This document shows, one piece after another, positions 41,927 to 51,900 of a stretch of DNA of 64,000 nt (positions within the stretch are counted from its first letter, which is position 1; every line of letters begins with the position of its first letter). The stretch is from Hymenobacter nivis. Its GTDB lineage: Bacteria; Bacteroidota; Bacteroidia; Cytophagales; Hymenobacteraceae. A program made the position numbers and the translations under genes. The notes beneath the pieces were generated by a model that saw only the letters and a list, made by a program, of their open reading frames with translations, searched no databases and was not told where the DNA came from. The DNA lies in the NCBI RefSeq assembly GCF_006439025.1, contig NZ_RCYZ01000001.1:1029360-1093359 (forward strand), in the 5' to 3' direction.

Positions 41927-43312
41927 TTAGCGCCGGCGGCTGGCGGGAGCGAAAGCCGTGGCCTTGGGAGCCGCCGCGGCGGCCACGCGCCACACTTTGT
42001 TGCCGGCGTCGTCGGTCACGAGCAGGGCCCCGTCGGCCAGGGTTACCACACCCACAGGGCGACCGTAGGCTTTGTCGGAGTCGCCGCCGACAAGGAAGCC
42101 GGTCAGGAAATCCTCGGGCTTGCCAGCCGGCTTACCGTCTTTGAACGGCACAAACGCCACTTTGTAGCCCGAGTAAGCGGCGCGGTTCCAAGAGCCGTGC
42201 TCACCCACGAAAGCGCCGTTGCGGTACTTGGCGGGAAAGGCTTTCTGGTCATAAAACGTGAGGCCCAAGGCCGCCACGTGGGGGCCCATCGGCACGTCGG
42301 GCACCAAGGCTTTTTGCACCAGCTCGGGGTGCTCGCCTTTGCGGCGGGGGTCCACGTTCTGGCCGAAGTACGAGTAGGGCCAGCCGTAGAAGCCGCCTTC
42401 CTTCACGCTCGTGATGTAGTCGGGCACCAGCTCGTCGCCCAGCTCGTCGCGCTCGTTCACGGCGGCCCACAGCGTGCTCGTGCCGGGGTAGTAAGCCAAG
42501 CCGATGGGGTTGCGCAGGCCACTGGCGAAGATTTTCTCGCCCGAGCCGTCGGGGTTAATTTCCAGGATGTTGGCCCGACGTACCTCGTTCTCGGGGCCGT
42601 GCTCTTGCACATTTGAGCCCGAGCCCACGGTCACGAAAATCGTTTTGCCGTCCTTGCTGGCCAGCAAGTTGCGAGTCCAGTGGTTGTTGTAGCCGCCCTC
42701 GGGCAGGCTCAGGATTTTCTGGCCCGCGCCGCTGATTTTGGTGGCGCCGGGCTGGTACGCGTAGCGCAGCACGCCGTTGGTATTGGCCACGTAGAACGAG
42801 TTGCCCATCACCAGCATGCCGAAGGGCTGGTTGAGGCCGCTCAAGAATACGGTGCGCACATCGGGCTTGCCGTCGTGGTCGGTGTCGCGCAGCAGCGTGA
42901 TGCGGTTGGCGCTGGTGGCTTGCAACGAGCGCGACTTGTCGAGGTGCAGCGCGGCGGCAATTTCCTTTTTGGTGCCTTTGGGCAGCGTGGTGGCCTCGGC
43001 CACGAGCACGTCGCCGTTGGGGGCCACGTAGGCCCAGCGCGGGCTTTGCAGGCCCCCGGCAAACTCCGTCACGGTAAAGCCAGCCGGCGCAGTGGGCGTT
43101 TTGCCCGCGGGCCAGTCAATCACATCCACCCGCTTGCTTGTCGATTTAGTGGCGTAAGGGGCAGGCAAGTGCACCGCTTCTTCAGCGGGCGTGGTCACGG
43201 TTTGGGCGGGCGTGGTGGCGGCGGCCTCTTGCTTTTCCTGGGTGCTGGGCCCGCTGTTGCAGGCCGCCAGCAAACCAAGGCCAGCCAATGGCAGGACGTT
43301 TTTAATATGCAT
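41927..43312 (-). CDS. PQQ-dependent sugar dehydrogenase lipoprotein (sorbosone dehydrogenase-like)
   Basis: A 461-residue beta-propeller. The lipobox is LGLLAAC, with cysteine at about residue 18, so it is anchored in the envelope. Propeller motifs include RITLLRDTDHDGKPD, VTVGSGSNVQEHGPENE, RANILEINPDGSG, GLRNPIGLAYYPG, GFYGWPYSYFG and GEHGSWNR, characteristic of the sorbosone dehydrogenase / soluble glucose dehydrogenase-like family that oxidises sugars with PQQ. No PQQ synthesis genes are in the window. The start 43310-43312 is fixed by the lipoprotein signal. Confidence 0.88.
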   Translation of the reverse strand: MHIKNVLPLAGLGLLAACNSGPSTQEKQEAAATTPAQTVTTPAEEAVHLPAPYATKSTSKRVDVIDWPAGKTPTAPAGFTVTEFAGGLQSPRWAYVAPNGDVLVAEATTLPKGTKKEIAAALHLDKSRSLQATSANRITLLRDTDHDGKPDVRTVFLSGLNQPFGMLVMGNSFYVANTNGVLRYAYQPGATKISGAGQKILSLPEGGYNNHWTRNLLASKDGKTIFVTVGSGSNVQEHGPENEVRRANILEINPDGSGEKIFASGLRNPIGLAYYPGTSTLWAAVNERDELGDELVPDYITSVKEGGFYGWPYSYFGQNVDPRRKGEHPELVQKALVPDVPMGPHVAALGLTFYDQKAFPAKYRNGAFVGEHGSWNRAAYSGYKVAFVPFKDGKPAGKPEDFLTGFLVGGDSDKAYGRPVGVVTLADGALLVTDDAGNKVWRVAAAAAPKATAFAPASRRR

Positions 43313-43424
43313 GGGTGCGGAAAATACGGTGGTTGGTAGGGCCCCCGAACGCGCCAAAGCGCAAGTTGGGGCCCTGTGTTTTACATCGTTTCTTCACGAT
43401 TAGTTGCCCCAGGGGCCCCAAATA

Positions 43425-43454
43425 AAAACGGCCCGCTCTGCAGCGGGCCGTTTT
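43425..43454. terminator. bidirectional hairpin terminator
   Basis: The 13-bp perfect arms AAAACGGCCCGCT (43425-43437) and AGCGGGCCGTTTT (43442-43454) lie around loop CTGC. It is placed after the OmpA gene on the minus strand. Confidence 0.87.
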
Positions 43455-43481
43455 GTCAACGTCGTCAAGCGGGTGAAATAC

Positions 43482-45083
43482 CTACTTGCGCGAGGCCTTT
43501 TTGGTGCGGGTTTTCTTGCGGGCCGGAGCGGCGCCGTCGGGAGCCGTTTTGCCCTCCGCTTGCAGCTGGGCGATGGTCGGGGCCGGGCCGTACTTGGCTT
43601 CGGCCGGGTTGGTTTCGCCCGTCAGGTAGGGGTCAAATTCTACGCGGCGGTTTTTGGCGCGGCCGGCAGCAGTTTTGCTCGTGTCGAGCGGCTTGGTTTT
43701 GCCGTAGCCGCGGGCTTCCATGCGTTCGGCGGGCACGCCCTTCTTCAGCAGGTAGTCGCGGGCCGCAGCGGCGCGGTCGTACGAGAGGCGCAGGTTGTAG
43801 CCTTCGCTGCCCTTGCTATCGGTGTGGCCGGCCAAGCTGAGGCTGTAGTCGGGGAACTCGGTCAGGGTTTGGGCAATCTGGTCGAGTCGCTCGTTCGATA
43901 CCGGCAGCAGGCGAGCCCGGTTGTACTCGAACTGGATGAACTTGGTCGCCTTCTGCTCGTCCGACATTTCGGGGCAGCCGTTAGCGTTCACCTTCGTACC
44001 AGCCGGGGTGTTGGGGCACTTGTCCTTGTCGTCCGATACGCCGTCGCCGTCCGAATCAACGGGGCAGCCGTTTTCGTCCACTTTAGCGCCAGCCGGGGTG
44101 CCGGGGCACTTGTCTTTGTCGTCCGATACGCCGTCGCCATCCGTGTCAAGCGGGCAGCCAGTGGCATCCACTTTAGTGCCGGCGGGGGTGTTGGGGCACT
44201 TGTCGTCGCCGTCGGCCACGCCATCGCCGTCCGCATCGGGGCAACCCTGCAGAGCGGCCAAGCCTTTCACGTCGGGGCACTTGTCTTGGTAGTCAGCCAC
44301 GCCGTCGCCGTCCGTATCGATGGGGCAGCCCGTGGGGTCCACTTTCACGCCGGCCGGTGTGTCGGGGCACTTGTCTTTTCGGTCGGGCACGCCGTCGGCG
44401 TCGGTGTCCTTAGCTTTTCCCAAGGCCAGCGTTAGGCCCACCGAGTGCACCAAGAAGTCATCGTAGCGATTGTCCGTAGCGCTGTACACGTTGTCCGTGC
44501 GCTCGGTCAGCGGGTAGTGGTAGGCCGTTTGCACGTCGAGTGCCAAGGCTGGCGACAAGCGGAAACGCAGCAGGGCCCCACCCATGAAATCGGGCCGGCC
44601 AATGGCATTGTCGAAGTTATTCGTGCCGTTGTTGCCAACGCTGTGGGCCAGATACATGCCCACCCCACCGAAAATAGCCGGCTGAATGAACGCGTCCTCC
44701 TTAAGAATTTTGCCGTTGTTGAGCTTCAGCTTAAGCGCTAGGTCCGCAAACCCCGACTTTACAGAAAATTTACTATTCTGGGCAGCGGCCTGGATGTTAT
44801 TAGAGAAGCGATAGAGCTGGTAGTTGCCCATCAAGCTCACGTCGAACGACGGCGAGAGGTAGCGCGTGATGGCGGCCCCGCCGCCAAAGCGCAGGCCATC
44901 GCGGCCCAGGTTCCACCAGTCGTTGCCAAGCTCACCGCGGTATTGCAGCACGCTGACGTTGCCGCTGATGGCAGTTTTGTGGTCGGCCGATTGCGCTTGC
45001 GCGCTAAACGAGGCCCCCAGCGATACCGCAGTAAGTACGGCACCAGACGCTAGAGCCCGGGGAGAGAAGAGATTTAATTTCAT
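43482..45083 (-). CDS. OmpA family protein with thrombospondin type 3 repeats
   Basis: A 533-residue outer-membrane protein. A signal peptide (about 1-30, MKLNLFSPRALASGAVL, ending AQA) is followed by an eight-strand-type barrel (about 35-220). Next are five calcium-binding TSP3 repeats (DTDGDGVSDDKDKCP type, about 225-372). The OmpA-like peptidoglycan-binding domain has LAGHTDSKG, SYDRA and the final NRRVEF. A lysine-rich tail ends it. It links outer membrane to cell wall, as in known OmpA proteins. It follows the nuoL terminator on the same strand. Confidence 0.94.
   Translation of the reverse strand: MKLNLFSPRALASGAVLTAVSLGASFSAQAQSADHKTAISGNVSVLQYRGELGNDWWNLGRDGLRFGGGAAITRYLSPSFDVSLMGNYQLYRFSNNIQAAAQNSKFSVKSGFADLALKLKLNNGKILKEDAFIQPAIFGGVGMYLAHSVGNNGTNNFDNAIGRPDFMGGALLRFRLSPALALDVQTAYHYPLTERTDNVYSATDNRYDDFLVHSVGLTLALGKAKDTDADGVPDRKDKCPDTPAGVKVDPTGCPIDTDGDGVADYQDKCPDVKGLAALQGCPDADGDGVADGDDKCPNTPAGTKVDATGCPLDTDGDGVSDDKDKCPGTPAGAKVDENGCPVDSDGDGVSDDKDKCPNTPAGTKVNANGCPEMSDEQKATKFIQFEYNRARLLPVSNERLDQIAQTLTEFPDYSLSLAGHTDSKGSEGYNLRLSYDRAAAARDYLLKKGVPAERMEARGYGKTKPLDTSKTAAGRAKNRRVEFDPYLTGETNPAEAKYGPAPTIAQLQAEGKTAPDGAAPARKKTRTKKASRK
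43969..44409 (-). repeat. five in-frame tandem repeats encoding TSP3 units
   Basis: Units of roughly 81-93 bp encode D-(T/S)-D-G-D-G-V...DKCP..PAG.KV...GCP. Units four and five are nearly identical in DNA, so copy number may vary between strains. Boundaries are approximate. Confidence 0.8.
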
Positions 45084-45159
45084 ACGGTAGAAAGAAAGGG
45101 TAATAGTTCCTTAATAAGGCTAAGGCGATATACTTTCCTGACCGCAAAAAGTTGTCTTT

Positions 45160-45215
45160 AAAACCAAGCGTACGGCCGGGGCCCCCATGAGGACCCCGGC
45201 CGTACGCTTGGTTTT
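45160..45215. terminator. terminator after nuoL, 22-bp perfect inverted repeat
   Basis: The arms 45160-45181 and 45194-45215 are perfect around a 12-base loop and end in A4/T4. It lies eight bases beyond the nuoL stop on the minus strand. Confidence 0.88.
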
Positions 45216-45222
45216 TAGCAAT

Positions 45223-47211
45223 TTACATCCGTCCGTAGTTCAGCCCCAGAATCAGCACAATGCCAATAACCATGAGGATAAGGTAGGTTTCGACGGCGCC
45301 AGTTTGCACGTAGCGCAGCAGGAAGCCGCCGCCCTGCACCGCCCGCCCAAAGCCGTTAGTGATGGGGTTGATAACGCCGTTTTCCACGAACTTGAACAGG
45401 CCGCGCGACAGGGCCATGGTGGGCTTCACAAACAGGGCATCGTAGAGCTCGTCGATGTAATACTTGTGGTACACCAGGTTTTCGGGGGCCGAGCGCGGGG
45501 CGTCGTCGGCCACCGGGCGCTGGGCGCGGGCCACGTACATCACGTAGGCCAGGCCAATGCCAAGCACACCGGCCGCTACCGACAAGCCAATGAGCATCAG
45601 CTCCGTGCCGTGGTCGGGCTCGAGGGCGAAGGCGGCGGGGTTGAGACGCTGCGAGTAGGTGAAGAGCGGGGCCAGGAAATCGGCCAGGTAGTGCTTGCCC
45701 AGCACCATGGGGGCCCCCATGAAGCCGCCCACGGCCGCCAAAATGGCCAGTACGACGAGCGGCAGGGTCATGCTTGCCGGCGACTCGTGCAGGTGGTGCT
45801 TCTGCTTTTCGGTGCCGCGGAACTCGCCGAAGAAGGCCAGGAACAGCAGGCGGAACATGTAAAACGCCGTGAGGAACGAGGTGAACAGGCCCACGGCCCA
45901 CATCAGCTTGTTGTGCTCGTAGACGTGGCTTAGGATTTCATCCTTGGAGAAAAAGCCCGAAAACGGCGGGATGCCCGAAATGGCCAGGCAGCCGATGAGG
46001 AAAGTTAAGAACGTGATGGGAAGGGCTTTGCGCAGGCCACCCATGCGGCGCAGGTCCTGCTCGTCGCTCATGGCGTGGATGACCGAACCGGCCCCGAGGA
46101 ACATCAGGGCCTTAAAAAAGGCGTGAGTGAGCACGTGGAACAGCGACGACGAGTAGCCCATGACGCCCAGCGCCAGGAACATGTAGCCCAGCTGCGACAC
46201 CGTGGAGTAGGCCAGCACTTTCTTGATGTCGTTCTGAGCCAGGCCAATGGTAGCGGCGAAGAAGGCCGTGGCCAGCCCGACAATGCCCACCACCTCCAGC
46301 GTTTGGGGCGCCAGGGTAAACAACACGTTGGCCCGCAGCACCATGTAGATGCCAGCCGTGACCATGGTGGCGGCGTGGATAAGGGCCGATACCGGCGTGG
46401 GGCCCGCCATGGCGTCGGGCAGCCAGGTGTAGAGCGGCAGCTGGGCCGACTTGCCCATGGCGCCCACGAACAGCAGCAGCGTGATGGCCGTGCAAATGCC
46501 CACGGTGTAGGGCCCAAACTGCATCAGCGAGGCCTTATGGAACACTTCGCCGTACTGCACCGAGTTGAAGGTGAGGTAGATGAGAAAGATGCCCAGCAAG
46601 AAGCCCAGGTCGCCGATGCGGTTGATGATGAAGGCTTTCTTGGCGGCGTTGTTGTAGTTGGTGTTGGTGTTCCAGAAGCCGATGAGCAGGTACGAGCAGA
46701 GGCCCACGCCTTCCCAGCCGATGAAGAGGATGACAAAGTTGGAGCCCAGCACCAGCACCAACATGCTGAACACGAACAGATTGAGAAAGCTAAAGAACTT
46801 GCCCACGTTTTCGTCGTGCGCCATGTAGCCGATGCTGTACACGTGGATGAGAAAGCCCACGCCCGTCACGAGCAGCAACATAATAAGGCTAAGCTGGTCG
46901 ATTTGGTAGCCGAACGGGATTTGCAGCGATGCCACCGATATCCAGTCGAACAGCTCGACGGTGTAGGCGCGGTGCACCGCGGTGCCGGGCAGCGCCCAGC
47001 CCGCCACCGGGTGCAGGAAGCTCCAAAACAGGAACGCGGAAATCAGAAAAGAGCCCAGCACGGTGGCGCTGCCGATGAGCCCGGCCACGGCGGCCGGCAA
47101 GCGCTTGTTCAGCAAGCCGTTCAGCAGAAAACCCAGGAAGGGCAGCAGCGGGATGAGGACGTAGAGCAGGGTGGCGTGCGGGGCGTTGGGGCCGGGGATA
47201 ACGGTTTCCAT
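45223..47211 (-). CDS. nuoL: NADH-quinone oxidoreductase subunit L
   Basis: A 662-residue antiporter-like subunit of respiratory complex I, with about 16 membrane spans and the long lateral helix near the C terminus. Conserved blocks include FFSFLNLFVFSMLVLVLGSN, FIGWEGVGLCSYLLIGFW, KKAFIINRIGD, MGKSAQLPLYTWLPDAMAGPTPVSALIHAATMVTAG (with proton-path lysine and histidine residues), KKVLAYSTVSQLGYM and GIPPFSGFFSKDEI. It is preceded by nuoK across 77 bp. Neither nuoJ nor nuoM flanks the pair. Confidence 0.96.
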   Translation of the reverse strand: METVIPGPNAPHATLLYVLIPLLPFLGFLLNGLLNKRLPAAVAGLIGSATVLGSFLISAFLFWSFLHPVAGWALPGTAVHRAYTVELFDWISVASLQIPFGYQIDQLSLIMLLLVTGVGFLIHVYSIGYMAHDENVGKFFSFLNLFVFSMLVLVLGSNFVILFIGWEGVGLCSYLLIGFWNTNTNYNNAAKKAFIINRIGDLGFLLGIFLIYLTFNSVQYGEVFHKASLMQFGPYTVGICTAITLLLFVGAMGKSAQLPLYTWLPDAMAGPTPVSALIHAATMVTAGIYMVLRANVLFTLAPQTLEVVGIVGLATAFFAATIGLAQNDIKKVLAYSTVSQLGYMFLALGVMGYSSSLFHVLTHAFFKALMFLGAGSVIHAMSDEQDLRRMGGLRKALPITFLTFLIGCLAISGIPPFSGFFSKDEILSHVYEHNKLMWAVGLFTSFLTAFYMFRLLFLAFFGEFRGTEKQKHHLHESPASMTLPLVVLAILAAVGGFMGAPMVLGKHYLADFLAPLFTYSQRLNPAAFALEPDHGTELMLIGLSVAAGVLGIGLAYVMYVARAQRPVADDAPRSAPENLVYHKYYIDELYDALFVKPTMALSRGLFKFVENGVINPITNGFGRAVQGGGFLLRYVQTGAVETYLILMVIGIVLILGLNYGRM

Positions 47212-47288
47212 AAAGGGGACTTGGTAGGGCAGTGGGGAAAATAGTGCGGGGCCCTGCTATACAAGCAGCGCCGCCGGGTGCACCGTTT

Positions 47289-47621
47289 TTACCACTTGAG
47301 CCGGCTCAGCAGGTTGACGTCGGTGGTTTGGAAGTTGCGGTAGATCATGACGATGATGCCCAGGCCCACGGCCACTTCGGCGGCCGCCACGGCCATGATG
47401 AAGAACACGAACACCTGCCCGTTGGGGTCGGAGCGGTAGGCCGAGAAGGCCGTCAGCAAAATGTTCACCGCATTCAGCATCAGCTCGATGCACATGAAGA
47501 TGATGATGGCGTTGCGCCGCGTGAGCACGCCCACCACGCCAATGGAAAACAGGGCCGTGGCGAAAAAAACGTAGTACTGCAGCGGAACGGTGCGGATGAC
47601 TTCGGGAATGGTGGCTTCCAT
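47289..47621 (-). CDS. nuoK: NADH-quinone oxidoreductase subunit K
   Basis: A 110-residue subunit with three membrane spans. The ATG at 47619-47621 gives [17 protein letters not shown]. The family signature [20 protein letters not shown] contains the buried glutamate of the proton path; the second glutamate is in [14 protein letters not shown]. It is first in a two-gene unit with nuoL and divergent from the sigma factor gene. The usual upstream nuoJ is not here. Confidence 0.94.
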   Translation of the reverse strand: MEATIPEVIRTVPLQYYVFFATALFSIGVVGVLTRRNAIIIFMCIELMLNAVNILLTAFSAYRSDPNGQVFVFFIMAVAAAEVAVGLGIIVMIYRNFQTTDVNLLSRLKW

Positions 47622-47748
47622 GCGGGGCGGAACGGGCGGAGAATTGGCCCGGGTTTGGGCCGTATTTTGGGCAGGCAAAGGTATCCTGAAAAAGCAAACC
47701 GCCCGCCGGTTAAAGTATTAGGGCCGGGGCCCCGTCTGCTTGCCCACC

Positions 47749-48360
47749 ATGGAAAACCTGGCTTTTTCGCTCCCCACTCCCATCCTCCCGATGACGGCCT
47801 CGCAACAAGACCGGCAAATTGCCGACGCCGTGCGCCAGCAGCGGCCCCGGCTGCTGCAGTTCATCCGCCGCCGCATTCCCGACGAGGCGGAGGCGGAAGA
47901 TTTATTACAAGACGTGTTTGCCGAGTTGGTGGAAAGCTACCGCCTGCTCAAACCCGTGGAGCAGGCGGCCGCCTGGCTCTTCCGGGTGGCCCGCAACCGC
48001 ATCATCGACCTGTACCGCCGGCAGCGACCGGTGTCGCTCGAAACGGCCTTTGGGGCCGCCGAGGCCGACCCCGACGGCGAGGGCCTGCTGCTGGCCGACC
48101 TGCTGCCCGCCCCCGACGACTCGCCCGAAAACCGCCTGCTGCGCGAAACCCTGATGGAGGCCCTGGCCGATGCCCTGGCCGAGCTGCCGGTGGCCCAGCG
48201 CGAAGTGTTTGTGTGGCACGAACTGGAAGACAAGAGCTTCAAGGACATGGAAGCCGAAACCGGCGTGCCCCTCAAAACCTTGATTTCGCGCAAGCACTAC
48301 GCCGTGCTGCACCTGCGCAAGCGCCTCCAGAAGCTCTATACCGAGCTGTTCACGGACTAG
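47749..48360 (+). CDS. ECF-type RNA polymerase sigma factor
   Basis: A product of about 203 residues. Sigma region 2 is at about 30-95 (RPRLLQFIRRRIPDEAEAEDLLQDVFAELVES, then WLFRVARNRIIDLYRR). An acidic linker follows, then region 4 at about 140-195 (LAELPVAQREVFVWHELEDKSFKDMEAETG, LKTLISRKHYAVLHLRKRL). The ATG at 47791 is an alternative start. It is followed 58 bp later by a small membrane protein, a common arrangement for sigma factors controlled from the membrane. Confidence 0.93.
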   Translation: MENLAFSLPTPILPMTASQQDRQIADAVRQQRPRLLQFIRRRIPDEAEAEDLLQDVFAELVESYRLLKPVEQAAAWLFRVARNRIIDLYRRQRPVSLETAFGAAEADPDGEGLLLADLLPAPDDSPENRLLRETLMEALADALAELPVAQREVFVWHELEDKSFKDMEAETGVPLKTLISRKHYAVLHLRKRLQKLYTELFTD

Positions 48361-48418
48361 CCGGGGCCCCCGGGGCCCTCCTGATTTTTGCTTACTCAAC
48401 TTAATTATACTCCCTATT

Positions 48419-48799
48419 ATGGACCGTAAATTTTTGCTGCTGCGCGGCCTCAAATTCGTTGTCTTTGCCAGCCTGTTCGTCACGGCCGTGCTGTTCCTCA
48501 CCCAGTACTTGTGGAACTGGCTGGTGCCGGTGCTCTTCCACGGGCCCCTCATTACCCTTGGCCAAACCTTCGGATTGCTGCTGCTCAGCCGCTTGCTGTT
48601 TGGCAACTGGGGCGGGCGCCGCGGCAGCTGGGCCCAAAAGCGTCGCGCCTGGCAACAGCGCATGGCCGGCCGCATGGAAAACCTCAGCCCCGAAGCCCGC
48701 GAGAAATTCCGCCAGCAAATGCAGGCCAAGTGCGGCGGCATGGGCTGGATGCGCCGGCCCGAAGCCGCCGCTGCCGCCCCGGCCCAGCAGCCCGCGTAG
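48419..48799 (+). CDS. small membrane protein paired with the ECF sigma factor
   Basis: A 126-residue product with two membrane spans (about 12-34 and 42-60), a basic linker and a helical tail RMENLSPEAREKFRQQMQAKCG. The tail resembles the LTxxQ helices of CpxP/Spy-like stress proteins, although here it would face the cytoplasm or periplasm depending on topology. By position it could be an anti-sigma factor or a target of the sigma factor; no zinc-binding anti-sigma motif is present. A 21-bp hairpin follows. Confidence 0.7.
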   Translation: MDRKFLLLRGLKFVVFASLFVTAVLFLTQYLWNWLVPVLFHGPLITLGQTFGLLLLSRLLFGNWGGRRGSWAQKRRAWQQRMAGRMENLSPEAREKFRQQMQAKCGGMGWMRRPEAAAAAPAQQPA

Positions 48800-48866
48800 G
48801 CCCCCCGGGCGGTACCGCCCCAGCGGGGCAGCCCATCGGTGGCAATACCCGCGGCACCCGCAGCCA

Positions 48867-48915
48867 AAAGCCCCAGTGGGGCGGCCCACACCCCGGGCCG
48901 CCCCACTGGGGCTTT
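48867..48915. terminator. bidirectional hairpin, 21-bp perfect arms
   Basis: The arms 48867-48887 and 48895-48915 (AAAGCCCCAGTGGGGCGGCCC and its complement) lie between the convergent membrane-protein gene and the permease-peptidase gene. The T run is short. Confidence 0.75.
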
Positions 48916-48964
48916 GTCGTTCAGCTACGTACGCTTTCTTGCCGCTGGGGCTGAGGTAAGCAGC

Positions 48965-51900
48965 TTACAGCTTGAGGTCCTTGCGGTTGTCGTCGAGCTG
49001 GCGGTCTATTACCATATTAAAGGGGTCGATGGCGACGCTGGCGGGCTTTCTGTTCACCGTGAAGCTGAGCTTGTTATCACCGGCTTTTAAGTGGCGCTTG
49101 AGCAGCAGCAGGGGGGGCTGGGGCTTGCCGTTCTTGTCGGGGGCGGGCAGGATGGCCAGGGGCAGCGCATCGCGCGACTGGTCGGCGGGGCGCTGGTTGC
49201 CCAGGCTATCGGCGTAGAACTTGGCCGATTTCACCGTGAAATCGATCTGGTAGCGGCCGTTGGGCAGCTTTTTGGCGGTGGCGGCCGTCACGCGGTTGTC
49301 AAACAGGGTGATGCGCTCGAACTGGTCGGTGAGGTAGGGCTGGAGCGAGTCGGGGGCGGCGCGGCGCAGGTAGCCGACGAACTCCGTGGAATTGGTGTAC
49401 GGAGGGCCCTGGAAGGCCACGGCGGCCACGTATTTTTTGAGGCCCCCGTTCAGCACGCCCTCGCCCATGGCATCCTGCAGACCGTACATCACCACCGAGC
49501 CCTTGGCGTAGTGGATGTACTGCTGGTTTTCGACCAGGGCCAGCGGCACTTCCTTCTTTTTCTCGAAGGCCCGGCCGCTGAGGTAGCGGTTCATATCGAA
49601 CTTGAGGAAGCGCTGCATGGCGGTGGGGCCCCGCTGCTGCCGCAGCACCATGAGGGCCGAATACTCGGCCATGGCCTCGGCCATGAGGGTGCTGCCCTGC
49701 ACGTTGCCACCGATGACCTGGTGGGCCCACCACTGGTGCGCCACCTCGTGGGCCGTCACGTAGTAGGGGTAGTTCAGGTCTTCGGGGTCTTCGTCGTTCA
49801 CCTTGGCAATGAAGCCGATAGCCTCGGAAAAGGGCACCGTATTGGCGAAGCTCTGGGCGAAGGACTGGTAGCGCGGGAACTCGAGGATGCGCAGCTGCCG
49901 GTGCTGGTAGGGCGAGAAGCTGCGCGAGCAGTACGCCAGGGCATCGCGGGCCCCCGCGGCCATGCGCTGGAGGTTGTACTCGTGGCCCGGCTGGTAGTAG
50001 ATGGTGATGGGAATGGTACGGCCACCCACGGAGTCAACCCACTGGCTCTTATACTGTTTGTAGCGGGCCGAGAGGAAGGTGTAGAAGTTGAGCATGGGCC
50101 GATCCATCACGTAGGTGAAGTAGCGGCGGCCGTCCTGCACCCACTCTTTCTGGAGGTAGCCGGGGGCCATGGCGGTCTGGTCGGCCTCGGTGCTGACGGT
50201 GGTGCGGAAGCGAATCCAGTCGGCATCGGAGCTGATGTAAGTGTTCTGGCGGGCCTTGAGGTCGTTGACGGGGGCCATGCGGGGCTTGGGCTTCAGGCCG
50301 TAGTTGCGGCGGTCCTGGTCGCCGCTCAGCTCGGCGTTTTCGCGGTAGCCCAGGCCGGGCAGGTAGCCGCTGCTAACGAAGGTGCCGTTGTGCACGATGT
50401 CGGTATTCGAGTCCGAATTGGGGAAGCCGCGCTCCTGGTAGCGGAGGTCCAGGCCGAGGCTGAGCGAGTCGCCGGGGGCCAGCGGCTGGGCGAGGCGGTA
50501 GAGGCGCAGGCCGTAGGTGGTGTCGTTCAGGGCGAGGGCGGCCTGGCCGGGCTGGCCCAGGGTGAGGGCCAGCACGCGCGGGTTTTGCTCCACCGGAATG
50601 TTCACGATGACGGTATCGAGGGCCCTGGCGTGCTTGTTCACCAGCGTGAACCGGCCCCGGAACCGCACGGCGCGGGTGCTGGGGAAAATCTCAGTATTAA
50701 GGTCCACGGCCGTGATGCGGGGCTGGGCCACGTCCTTGAGGCGGCGGTAGCGCTTCTCGTAGGCCACCTGGCGCTTTTCGCCCTCTTTCGGCGTGCGGTA
50801 CTTGTTCAGCACGTTGGTGTTGTAGAAGATGTAGCCGCCCGCGCCCAGGCTGATGGCCAGGCCCAGCGCCAGCGCGGCGCTGCTGCCGGCGCTCCAGCGG
50901 CGGCGGGCTTCCGGCAGGCGGCCGCGGGTGTCGGTGCCGCGCACCCAGAGCAGGTTGGCCAGCAGCACCAGCAGCAGGGCCACGCCCAGCCACAGCAGCT
51001 TGGTCCACCAGAAGGCGGGCAGGAAGTGCCCGTAGCCGTTCATGTCGGAATAGGGCCCCGGCGAGGCGCCGCCGCCGTAGCCCAGCAGCCGGTGCGAAAA
51101 GCCGATTTGGGTGCGAAACAGGTTGGCCACGTAGTAGAGCACCATCACGAAGAAGCCCAGGTACTTGTTGTTCAGCACCACCTGCGTTACCATGCCCAGC
51201 ACGCACCACAGCAGCAGGTAGGGCAATTCGTACAAAAACAGGGCCTGCACGTACTGGCCGATTTCGTAGTGGAAATAGCCTTTAAAGGTCTGAATCAGCA
51301 GGCCGCAGGCCATTACCACCACCAGCAGCACCACCTGCACCAGGCTCAGCGCGGCCAGCTTGCTCAGGAAGGGCACCCAGCTGGGCACGGGCACGGCATC
51401 GGTGATTTGGGCCACGCCGGCCTGCCGCTCGCGCCAGACCAGCTCGCCGCTGTAGAAAATGATGATGGCCAGAAAGAAGAAGAAAAACGAGCCGCTGATG
51501 GCCGAAATCACCTCATAAGTGACCGGGTAAGTGGCCGTGTCGAAGGTTTTGCCCACCTGCGCGGCCGTGGCCAGCAGCAAAATCACGCCCGAGCCCGCAA
51601 TGGCCACGAAGTAGCGGCTGCGCACGATGCCCCAGAACTCCAGCCGGGTGAGGCTCCACCACTGGCGCAGGCTCATGGCGCCCGAAAACACCTGCGCCAC
51701 CCGGGGCAGCGCCAGCCGCAGCCCTTCGCCGCTGGCAACAGGGCCCCCGGGGGCCCCGGCGGCGGCGCGGGTTTTCTTCGCTACCCGCTCCGAAGTGAAG
51801 GCCGAGAACCGGAACCGGGCGTAGCACAGGCCCAGCAGCACCAGCCCGGCGGCCAGCCACACGCCCCGGTTCAGCAGCACGTAGCTGGAGAGCGGCAGCA

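Noticed and set aside
43969..44409. Regular repeats that could suggest a CRISPR array
   Set aside because: Repeats are in-frame calcium-binding TSP3 units of an OmpA protein, without spacers.
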